From Bacillus sp. AFS041924 (GTDB lineage Bacteria > Bacillota > Bacilli > Bacillales > Bacillaceae_G), in contig NZ_NULG01000015.1 of assembly GCF_002577195.1 (NCBI RefSeq), forward strand, positions 1 through 37,201: a stretch of 37,201 bases of DNA. Direction: 5' to 3'. Below, in pieces: positions 30,747-37,201 of the stretch (position 1 is the stretch's first letter; each line of letters opens with the position of its first letter). The notes under the pieces are model-generated. The model was not told the origin of the DNA. It saw only the letters and a program-made list of their open reading frames with translations, and did no database searches. Position numbers and translations under genes: made by a program.

Positions 30747-31451
30747 ATGAATAAAAAAATATTAATAGTCGATGATGAAAAACCAATTGCTGATATACTA
30801 AAGTTTAATTTAGAAAAAGAAGGTTTTGAAATTGTTTGTGCGTATGATGGAGAGGAAGCACTACAAAAAGTAGATGAGTTTCTTCCTGATCTAGTTTTAT
30901 TAGATATCATGTTGCCAATAAGAGATGGATTAGAAGTTTGTAGAGAAATTAGAAAGAATCATGAAATGCCAATCATTATGATTACGGCAAAGGATTCTGA
31001 ATTAGATAAAGTATTAGGTTTAGAAATGGGAGCAGATGATTACGTGACGAAGCCTTTTAGTACAAGAGAGCTGCTTGCCAGAGTAAAAGCGAATTTAAGA
31101 AGACACCAAACTGGTACTACATCTGAAAAAGAAGAGTCTGTTGAAGTTATTATTGGATCTCTTGTTATTAACCCGAACGCTTACATTGTAACGAAACGTG
31201 GCGAGAAGATTGAGTTAACTCACCGTGAATTTGAATTACTTTATTATTTAGCGAAACATATTGGACAGGTTATGACGAGAGAGCATTTACTTCAAACTGT
31301 TTGGGGCTATGATTATTTTGGAGACGTTCGAACTGTCGATGTAACGATTCGACGACTTCGCGAAAAAATCGAGGACAATCCAAGTTATCCACTTTTCATT
31401 GTAACAAGAAGAGGAGTAGGGTATTATCTGCGTGATCCGGAGCAAGATTAA
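30747..31451 (+). CDS. walR: Essential response regulator WalR (YycF)
   Basis: WalR is the OmpR-family regulator that controls peptidoglycan hydrolases and wall homeostasis. The ATG at 30747, eight bases after AAGGAG, gives 234 residues beginning [18 protein letters not shown]; the GTG at 30738 overlaps the ribosome site. The receiver has acidic D9/D10 and phospho-acceptor D53 in LLDIMLP; T101 in [12 protein letters not shown] matches the PrkC-phosphorylated threonine of B. subtilis WalR. The winged helix contains [18 protein letters not shown]. The stop overlaps walK (TAATG). Confidence 0.97.
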   Translation: MNKKILIVDDEKPIADILKFNLEKEGFEIVCAYDGEEALQKVDEFLPDLVLLDIMLPIRDGLEVCREIRKNHEMPIIMITAKDSELDKVLGLEMGADDYVTKPFSTRELLARVKANLRRHQTGTTSEKEESVEVIIGSLVINPNAYIVTKRGEKIELTHREFELLYYLAKHIGQVMTREHLLQTVWGYDYFGDVRTVDVTIRRLREKIEDNPSYPLFIVTRRGVGYYLRDPEQD

Positions 31452-33286
31452 TGGCAGCTTATAATAAGGTTGGTTTATTTAAATCAATTGTATTTAAATT
31501 TGTACTTGTTTATATCTTACTAATATTAGTCGCTATGCAAATCATTAGTGTTTATTTTTCGAGAGAGCTTGAAAAGCAACTTGTAAATAGTTTTACTGTG
31601 GCTATAAATGAACGTGCTAAGCTACTAGCTTATAATATAAAAATTGAGTATGAAAAAAAGAAAACTTTGGATGATCCTGAGGTAAAAGCAAACATCCAAA
31701 AAATTGTTTCTGACTTTGGTAAGAATATCGGAATATCAGATGTGAGGGTTATTAACCAAAATAGTGAAGTCATTGCTACATCAGATTCTAACAATCGATC
31801 GATTGTTGGTAAAAGAACAACTGATATTTTGATAAAAAGAGCGCTTTTAGTTGGTACTAGAACTGAAAAAGTATTAATTGATCCTAAAAATGGTCATCGA
31901 ATGAAAATCATTGTTACGCCAGTAATGGAAGGGGACGAAATTGTTTCAGCCATTTACACGAGTGCATCAATGGAAAGCACTTATGAAAGAATGGAGTTAA
32001 TTAATCGTATTTTTTCAACAGGTACACTTATTGCGGTAGCAATCACATCAATTTTAGGATTTCTATTAGCCAAAGCAATTACGAAGCCAATCTCTGAGAT
32101 AAGAAGACAGGCTCAAGAAATGGCTAAGGGAAATTTCTCACGTAAATTAAAGGCTTATAGTGAGGACGAGATTGGTGAATTAACGATTTCATTTAATAAT
32201 CTTTCACGTAACTTACAGCAAGCTAGGGCTTTAACGGATGGAGAAAGAAGAAAGCTTCAATCTGTTTTGGAGCATATGACTGATGGAGTAATTGCAACTG
32301 ATCGTAGAGGGAATATTATTCTCTTAAATGATCCAGCTGAAACAATGCTTAATGTTTCACGTGAAACAGTACTAAATAAGTCTATATTAGATGTGCTAGG
32401 AATCGGAAAGATTAATACGCTAGAGGATTTATACGATGAGCCGGATTCAATTATGTTAGATTATGGTGAAAATAAGAGACCAATGATTTTACGAGCTAGC
32501 TTCTCTACTATTCAAAAAGAATCTGGTAAAGTTAACGGTCTAATCGCTGTACTTTATGATGTAACTGAACAAGAAAAAATAGACCAAGAACGTAGAGAGT
32601 TTGTAGCAAATGTTTCACATGAATTAAGAACTCCGTTAACAACGATGCGGAGTTATCTAGAAGCATTATCAGATGGAGCTTGGGAGAACAAAGAAATTGC
32701 TCCTAAGTTTTTACAAGTAACTCAAGATGAAACGGAACGAATGATTAGGTTGGTAAATGACTTACTACAATTATCTAAGTTAGACAGTACTGAATACCGT
32801 TTAATGAAGGATTGGATTAACTTTACAGAATTGTTTAATCGTATAATTGATCGACATGAAATGAGTAAGTCACAAGAAGTATCGTTCAAACGTGAATTTA
32901 TGAATAAGACAAGATTCGTCTTTATAGATGAAGATAAAATTACACAAGTGTTAGATAATATCATTTCAAATGCATTAAAGTATTCACCAGAGGGTGGAAC
33001 TGTAACCTATCGCATCAAAGAGTCTAGAGATCAAATTCTAGTTAGTATTACTGATGAAGGTATGGGAATTCCGAAAGAAAACCTATCAAAGATATTCGAT
33101 CGTTTCTACCGTGTAGATAAGGCTAGATCGAGACAAGTTGGAGGTACTGGACTAGGACTTGCATTAGCAAAAGAAATGATTTATGCGCACGATGGTCATA
33201 TTTGGGCTAAAAGTGAAGAAGGAAAGGGTACAACAGTCTATTTCACACTTCCAGTGGCTGATGACCAAGAGGATGAGTGGGAATGA
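31451..33286 (+). CDS. walK: Essential sensor histidine kinase WalK (YycG)
   Basis: WalK is the membrane sensor kinase for WalR, located at the division site in B. subtilis. The 611 residues equal the B. subtilis length. They comprise TM1 (about 14-35), an extracytoplasmic PAS-like domain (about 36-182), TM2 (about 188-208), HAMP (about 209-262), a cytoplasmic PAS (about 265-370), HisKA with phospho-accepting H390 in FVANVSHELRTPL, and HATPase with DNIISNALKYSPEG and GGTGLGLALAKEM. A perfect parS lies inside at 32353-32368, read as NVSRET within the PAS domain. walH overlaps by four bases. Confidence 0.97.
   Translation: MAAYNKVGLFKSIVFKFVLVYILLILVAMQIISVYFSRELEKQLVNSFTVAINERAKLLAYNIKIEYEKKKTLDDPEVKANIQKIVSDFGKNIGISDVRVINQNSEVIATSDSNNRSIVGKRTTDILIKRALLVGTRTEKVLIDPKNGHRMKIIVTPVMEGDEIVSAIYTSASMESTYERMELINRIFSTGTLIAVAITSILGFLLAKAITKPISEIRRQAQEMAKGNFSRKLKAYSEDEIGELTISFNNLSRNLQQARALTDGERRKLQSVLEHMTDGVIATDRRGNIILLNDPAETMLNVSRETVLNKSILDVLGIGKINTLEDLYDEPDSIMLDYGENKRPMILRASFSTIQKESGKVNGLIAVLYDVTEQEKIDQERREFVANVSHELRTPLTTMRSYLEALSDGAWENKEIAPKFLQVTQDETERMIRLVNDLLQLSKLDSTEYRLMKDWINFTELFNRIIDRHEMSKSQEVSFKREFMNKTRFVFIDEDKITQVLDNIISNALKYSPEGGTVTYRIKESRDQILVSITDEGMGIPKENLSKIFDRFYRVDKARSRQVGGTGLGLALAKEMIYAHDGHIWAKSEEGKGTTVYFTLPVADDQEDEWE
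32353..32368. promoter_or_regulatory. parS site inside walK
   Basis: This is an exact TGTTTCACGTGAAACA palindrome about 23 kb from oriC, in the same reading frame as the parB site (Val-Ser-Arg-Glu-Thr). An exact 16-base match in a coding region is unlikely by chance and suggests a third ParB loading site on the right arm. Confidence 0.9.
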
Positions 33287-34641
33287 GAAGAGAACATATA
33301 AAATCGGTTATATTAACTACTCTTGTTATAGTAAGCTTAGTACTTTCATATAGCTTATGGTCATATCAACCAACATACGATGTTATTCAAAATCAAGACT
33401 ATGTGCAAAAAGTTTCTATAGGTGCAAAAAAGGACTTTAAGGATATAGTCATTCCAAATTTACTAGTTGTTCATGAATCGAATAAAAATAAAAATTATTT
33501 AACTACTAAACAGAGTAATATTTCAACAATTTATAGGGCATTGCAGAAAACTGAAATTACAAACTTTGAAAATTTAACGAATAAAACATCCCAAATGGCT
33601 TACCAAACTATTACAAAAGGAAAAAATAAAGTAGAAATTATTTTTCCGACTGTAGTGCCAATTGAGACATTAAGTAAAGTTCTTAAGTTAGATGCAAAAA
33701 GATTACAAAATGTTTTATTTGACCGGATTATAATCAATTTATCTACAAAACCGGATTCTTCAGCAAAAGTATACTTTTCAAATGAAGTACAAAACATTCT
33801 TTACGTAGCAACTTTTGATAACTCTTCAATTATTTCATCGGTTGAAAAGTTAAGAGATAATTACGAAAGCTTTATTGAAAGTGAGCAGTATAAGTTAGAA
33901 TCAGGTAAAATAATTTATTTACCCAAAAAAACATTAAAATCATCAACAATGGAGTTTCTTACAACAGATGTTGATGTTGATAAATTAAAGGATGCTATTT
34001 TTAGTGATCCTTCAAATGTTCGAAAAGAAAGTACCGACTCTGGAGATACTTTTACGGATGGTACTAGATTAATGTCGGTGTCACCTTTAAATCGTTCGAT
34101 TTCATTTGTTAATCCGACGACGCCTGAAAATAATAACAACCAAAGTCCTAATTTATTAGTTCAAAGAAGCGTTGATTTTATCAATGCTCATGGTGGATGG
34201 ACTGACGGGTATATTTTATCGGGTGTTAAACCTGAAAATAATGAGGTTGCATTTAGACTTTTCGTAAATAACTTACCAGTATATAATAATTCAACGATTA
34301 CGACGAGCTGGGGAGTAGACGACATAGAAACTTTTAAACGTCCTTTGTATAAATTTAGAATACAAGTGGATAAAAATGAAAGCCAAATGGAGTTAATGTC
34401 TGGTTCTCAAATTTGGGATATTATTTCAAATAATAAGTCGATAAATAAATCCCTTATTAAAGATATTAGCTTAGGGTACGAGACAATATTTGACGACAAT
34501 AAAACGTCAATAAATCAACCGTACTATAATAGAGCGATCCAGTTGAAACCTGTTTGGATAATAAATTACGGTGACTCATATAAGAAAATTGATCAAGATA
34601 TGCTAAGCAGAACTGGGGTGAATATTGTTGGATTGGAGTAG
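33283..34641 (+). CDS. walH: WalRK regulatory protein WalH (YycH)
   Basis: WalH is a membrane-anchored extracytoplasmic protein that, with WalI, modulates WalK (inhibitory in B. subtilis). The ATG at 33283 gives 452 residues beginning MRREHIKSVIL; a GTG two codons upstream is possible. One N-terminal membrane anchor (about residues 9-28) is followed by a large outside domain with family blocks such as FVNPTTP, GGWTDGYILSG and LQLKPVWI-type sequence near the end (here IQLKPVWIINYGDSYKK). Sequence divergence is high in this family, so identity rests partly on operon position. Confidence 0.93.
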   Translation: MRREHIKSVILTTLVIVSLVLSYSLWSYQPTYDVIQNQDYVQKVSIGAKKDFKDIVIPNLLVVHESNKNKNYLTTKQSNISTIYRALQKTEITNFENLTNKTSQMAYQTITKGKNKVEIIFPTVVPIETLSKVLKLDAKRLQNVLFDRIIINLSTKPDSSAKVYFSNEVQNILYVATFDNSSIISSVEKLRDNYESFIESEQYKLESGKIIYLPKKTLKSSTMEFLTTDVDVDKLKDAIFSDPSNVRKESTDSGDTFTDGTRLMSVSPLNRSISFVNPTTPENNNNQSPNLLVQRSVDFINAHGGWTDGYILSGVKPENNEVAFRLFVNNLPVYNNSTITTSWGVDDIETFKRPLYKFRIQVDKNESQMELMSGSQIWDIISNNKSINKSLIKDISLGYETIFDDNKTSINQPYYNRAIQLKPVWIINYGDSYKKIDQDMLSRTGVNIVGLE

Positions 34642-35425
34642 AATCAAAACAATATTTATTTTAACTTTCTTAGTATTAGATATATTTTTGGCGATTCAAT
34701 ATTACCAAAAGAGAAGTAGCGATCAGTTTGATACGATTGCTGAATCAAGTATTGAGGAGCAATTGAAGGAAAATGATATCACGTATGTGTCATTGCCAAA
34801 AAATTCATTAAAAGAATCGTATATTTCGGGTAATAGTAAAGATTTTTCAAAGAAAGTTATGGAAGATCGAAAAGGACAAGATATCGAAACCTATAAAGAC
34901 GTATTACAGAGTCGTTTAAAAAAACCAGTTCCAATTGCAAAAACAAATAAAATTCCCTTTCTAGAGAATTTTGTAAAAGAGTATATTTGGAATGGTGGCA
35001 GCTATCGTTATTGTCAAATAGATCAAAATTCAAAGACAATATACTTCTGTCAAACTTATAAAGATCGTCTAATTTATAATATCGAAAGCTCAGTAGTTGA
35101 AATAAAGTATAATGATAAAAATGAGATATATGCTTATCGCCAAAGATATTTAGAAAACCTTAAAGAAATGGTCGATAAAAAGAATATACAAGAGGCCTTA
35201 CCCGCAATCAAGGCAATTGAAAATCTATTCGTCAAAGATGAATTAAAACCTAGTGATCGGATTACAAAAGTTGATTTTGGCTATTATACAGTAATTCCAT
35301 TATCTACGGGAGTAAAATTTATTGCGCCAGCATGGCATATTGTTGTTAACGAGCAGCAGGATTACTTTGTAAATGCAATAGAAGGACAAATAATTAAGAT
35401 TGATAAAGAACAATGGAGTGAATAG
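34628..35425 (+). CDS. walI: WalRK regulatory protein WalI (YycI)
   Basis: WalI partners WalH and WalK through its membrane segment. The start is set at the second of two adjacent TTG codons (34628), matching the MDW start of the family, giving 265 residues; 34625 is one codon longer. GGGGTG lies eight bases upstream. A single N-terminal membrane anchor ([21 protein letters not shown]) precedes a YycI fold outside the cell ending in [21 protein letters not shown]. It overlaps walH by 14 bases and is two bases from walJ. Confidence 0.93.
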   Translation: MDWSRIKTIFILTFLVLDIFLAIQYYQKRSSDQFDTIAESSIEEQLKENDITYVSLPKNSLKESYISGNSKDFSKKVMEDRKGQDIETYKDVLQSRLKKPVPIAKTNKIPFLENFVKEYIWNGGSYRYCQIDQNSKTIYFCQTYKDRLIYNIESSVVEIKYNDKNEIYAYRQRYLENLKEMVDKKNIQEALPAIKAIENLFVKDELKPSDRITKVDFGYYTVIPLSTGVKFIAPAWHIVVNEQQDYFVNAIEGQIIKIDKEQWSE

Positions 35426-35427
35426 CG

Positions 35428-36222
35428 ATGAGTTTGCATTTTAGTGTACTTGCAAGTGGAAGTACCGGAAATGCGTTATACGTTGGGACGGAGAAAACTA
35501 AACTTTTAGTTGATACAGGACTAAGCGGTAAAGCGATGGAGTCTCTATTTAAAGATATCAACAGGGATATAAAAGAGGTTTCTGGAATTCTAGTCACACA
35601 TGAACATAGTGATCATATAAAAGGGCTTGGAGTTCTTGCCAGAAGATATCAAATCCCAATCTATGCGAATGAAAAAACATGGAAAGCAATGAATCATTTA
35701 ATTGGAGAAATTCCAACAGAGCAAAAGTTCATTTTTAACATGGAAACGACAATTCAATTTGGGGATATAGAGGTTGAATCATTTGGTGTATCGCATGACG
35801 CTGCTGAACCAATGTTTTACGTATTTCATCATAATGAGAAAAAATTTGTAACAATTACAGATACAGGCTATGTAAGTGATCGGATGAAAGGAATCATTTC
35901 AAACGCTGACATGTACATTTTTGAAAGTAACCATGATGTTGAAATGCTACGTATGGGTAAATATCCATGGAGTATTAAACGTCGTATATTAAGCGATGTC
36001 GGTCACGTTTCAAACGAGGATGCGGCACTTGCAATGGCAGATGTAATTGGAGATAAAACAAAACGTATTTATCTTGCTCATTTAAGCCAAGATAATAACA
36101 TGAAAGAGCTTGCCAAAATGTCTGTAACGCAAACTTTAGAAGGAAAGGGCTATGAAGTTGGAATGCAGTTTGAACTTCATGACACAGACCCTCAAAAGCC
36201 AACGGACATAGTGTATGTATAA
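35428..36222 (+). CDS. walJ: Metallo-beta-lactamase-fold exonuclease WalJ (YycJ)
   Basis: WalJ is a metallo-beta-lactamase-fold 5'-3' exonuclease, implicated in Bacilli in mismatch repair and in coordinating wall and replication. The 264 residues begin [20 protein letters not shown] and carry the metal-binding [14 protein letters not shown] motif near residue 59, with further ligand blocks [15 protein letters not shown] and LAHLSQDNN. It is the last gene of the wal operon; a terminator follows 18 bases after the stop. Confidence 0.95.
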   Translation: MSLHFSVLASGSTGNALYVGTEKTKLLVDTGLSGKAMESLFKDINRDIKEVSGILVTHEHSDHIKGLGVLARRYQIPIYANEKTWKAMNHLIGEIPTEQKFIFNMETTIQFGDIEVESFGVSHDAAEPMFYVFHHNEKKFVTITDTGYVSDRMKGIISNADMYIFESNHDVEMLRMGKYPWSIKRRILSDVGHVSNEDAALAMADVIGDKTKRIYLAHLSQDNNMKELAKMSVTQTLEGKGYEVGMQFELHDTDPQKPTDIVYV

Positions 36223-36240
36223 TCATAAACGTATACTTAA

Positions 36241-36270
36241 GGGGAGAGTTTACTTTCTCCTCTTTTTTTT
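36241..36270 (+). terminator. Terminator of the walR-walJ operon
   Basis: A 7-bp stem GGGGAGA/TCTCCTC with one G-U pair and an 8-base loop is followed by T8. It precedes the small CxxH/CxxC gene. Confidence 0.82.
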
Positions 36271-36286
36271 GTGTTAAAAAAGGAGT

Positions 36287-36521
36287 TGTGTATAAGTGGA
36301 AAAGTTAATTTTAAGCTGTGATGAGCACGTAGAATGGGCTCTTGACGATTTTGTGGATAAGTATAGTGAGACACCGTTGTTGAATATAGTCGAAAAAACG
36401 CATAATATATCCACAACCTGTGAATATTGTCAAAATGATGCCATATATATTGTATCGAACATAGATTCCCCTACTAAATGTGGATAGAAATTGTGGGTAT
36501 GTGGATAACTTTTGTGTATAA
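36287..36521. other. DnaA-box cluster next to rlmH
   Basis: Four perfect TTATNCACA boxes, all on the minus strand, lie at 36287-36295, 36352-36360, 36500-36508 and 36513-36521. One-mismatch boxes lie at 36407-36415 (plus) and 36479-36487 (minus), and a weaker one at 36492-36500. The first box fills the gap between the ribosome site and start of the small gene, and two boxes lie within or at the end of it. B. subtilis has a known DnaA-box cluster at yydA, its rlmH. A replication-control role is inferred from this. Confidence 0.8.
36296..36487 (+). CDS. CxxH/CxxC small protein (BA_5709 / YyzF-like family)
   Basis: This 63-residue protein has SCDEHVEWALDDFVD near the N-terminus and TCEYCQNDAIYIV near residue 40, giving one CxxH-type pair and one CxxC pair, which suggests a single zinc-binding site. 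The family is found before rlmH in Bacilli and has no known function. GTG start with AAAGGAG about ten bases upstream. Its coding region contains several DnaA boxes, and its stop codon is part of one, so its codon choice may be constrained by DNA binding. Confidence 0.82.
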   Translation: MEKLILSCDEHVEWALDDFVDKYSETPLLNIVEKTHNISTTCEYCQNDAIYIVSNIDSPTKCG

Positions 36522-36546
36522 CTTGTTTGTAAAGTGAGGATATAGT

Positions 36547-37026
36547 GTGAATATCTCAATTATCAGTGTAGGAAAGTTAAAAGAGAAATATTTAAAGATG
36601 GGGATAGATGAATACATAAAGCGATTATCCAGCTATGCCAAAATAGAAGTAATTGAAGTCGCTGATGAAAAAGCACCAGAGAATTTAAGTGACGCGGACA
36701 TGCTAATCGTAAAGGAAAAAGAGGGCGAAAGGATTTTAAGTAAAATAGCAGACGATGCATATGTGATTGCACTTGCAATAAAGGGGAAGGAACACACGTC
36801 TGAATCCCTTGCCAAGAAAATAGATCAACTTGCTACATATGGAAATAGTAAAGTAGCATTTGTAATAGGCGGATCATTAGGTTTAAGTGATGCTGTAATG
36901 AAAAGAGGAGATGATACATTGTCATTTTCAAAAATGACGTTTCCGCATCAGTTGATGAAATTGATCTTAGTGGAGCAAATTTATCGAGCTTTTAGAATTA
37001 ATAGAAATGAACCGTATCATAAATGA
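36547..37026 (+). CDS. rlmH: 23S rRNA pseudouridine1915 N3-methyltransferase RlmH
   Basis: RlmH is a SPOUT-class methyltransferase that acts on pseudouridine 1915 of 23S rRNA in assembled ribosomes. The 159 residues match the family length: [23 protein letters not shown] at the start, the SAM-binding knot [13 protein letters not shown], and the conserved [21 protein letters not shown] and NEPYHK C-terminus (each cited as family blocks). The GTG start follows GTGAGGA by six bases. DnaA boxes at 36500-36521 lie directly upstream and may affect its transcription. Confidence 0.96.
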   Translation: MNISIISVGKLKEKYLKMGIDEYIKRLSSYAKIEVIEVADEKAPENLSDADMLIVKEKEGERILSKIADDAYVIALAIKGKEHTSESLAKKIDQLATYGNSKVAFVIGGSLGLSDAVMKRGDDTLSFSKMTFPHQLMKLILVEQIYRAFRINRNEPYHK

Positions 37027-37087
37027 TGGTAAAGCAGGATTTTGAGTTAACTATTAATAAATCATTATTATGTTTTTAAATTTATAG

Positions 37088-37111
37088 AACGACAGATGTT
37101 TAACTGTCGTT
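37088..37111 (+). terminator. Hairpin after rlmH, possible terminator
   Basis: AACGACAG (37088-37095) pairs with CTGTCGTT (37104-37111) around an 8-base loop, about 60 bases after the rlmH stop. There is no long T tract, so it may instead be the edge of the following repeat-like sequence. Confidence 0.4.
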
Positions 37112-37129
37112 TCAGACTGTTGACAAACG

Positions 37130-37201
37130 CTCGCTTTCTTCGTTGCTTCGCCTGCCTGCGGTGCTCATTACCGTTCAAGGTAACTCCGCTCCTCATCAGG
37201 C
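37130..37201. repeat. GC-richer hairpin-forming repeat-like element (cut by window edge)
   Basis: The last 70 bases are clearly richer in G and C than the rest. They fold into a nested hairpin: GCCTG (37150-37154) with CAGGC (37197-37201), GCGG (37158-37161) with CCGC (37186-37189), and TTACC (37168-37172) with GGTAA (37179-37183). No coding frame is seen. The composition and folding resemble the multicopy intergenic palindromic elements common in Bacillaceae; copy number cannot be judged here. Confidence 0.5.

Noticed and set aside
32615-32635. Further parS-like sequence in walK at the HisKA motif
   Set aside because: It matches only the left half of parS (TGTTTCACATGAATTA), with several mismatches on the right; it encodes the kinase motif NVSHEL.

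Overview
This is a low-GC, AT-rich Firmicute chromosome segment spanning the replication origin. Gene order, protein sequences, strong Shine-Dalgarno sites, frequent TTG/GTG starts, and markers such as Noc, SpoIIIJ-type YidC, YyaC and the WalRKHIJ operon place it in a spore-forming member of the Bacillaceae. I cannot fix the genus: the 16S gene lies off the left edge. No phage, insertion sequence, CRISPR array or obvious horizontally acquired gene is visible. Essentially every gene is ancestral core.

Left arm (1-9247, genes on the minus strand): reading leftward from the origin come dnaA, dnaN, yaaA (S4), recF, gyrB and gyrA, then an rRNA-type promoter and leader hairpin running off the left edge. 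remB, found between recF and gyrB in B. subtilis, is absent. oriC is bipartite. One DnaA-box cluster lies upstream of dnaA (about 9385-9646). A second lies between dnaA and dnaN (7781-7889), with a GC-rich patch and DnaA-trio repeats, matching the known B. subtilis basal unwinding layout.

Right arm, proximal (9920-19025, plus strand): rpmH, rnpA, yidC, khpB; then mnmE, mnmG and rsmG; then noc, parA (soj) and parB (spo0J). These genes couple ribosome and tRNA maturation, membrane insertion, nucleoid occlusion and chromosome segregation. Perfect parS sites lie before noc, inside parB, and 14 kb further on inside walK.

Middle (19033-28460): minus-strand yyaC, then mscS, yyzM, ychF, an rpsF-ssbA-rpsR operon behind a probable S6:S18 leader, and yybS-gdpP-rplI-dnaB.

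Distal (28548-37201): purA with a PurBox-like site; four tRNAs (Lys, Glu, Asp, Phe); an orphan promoter-terminator pair; walR-walK-walH-walI-walJ; a CxxH/CxxC small protein; and rlmH. The htrC protease gene that follows walJ in B. subtilis is absent. A dense group of DnaA boxes overlaps the small gene and the rlmH upstream region, about 27 kb from oriC; it looks like a counterpart of the B. subtilis yydA DnaA-box cluster. The final 70 bases are a GC-richer, hairpin-forming, repeat-like sequence cut by the window edge.

Start codons were reassigned from the longest reading frame where the Shine-Dalgarno position and remembered family N-termini favoured a downstream start. All homology statements rest on recognition of protein sequence, not on a search.
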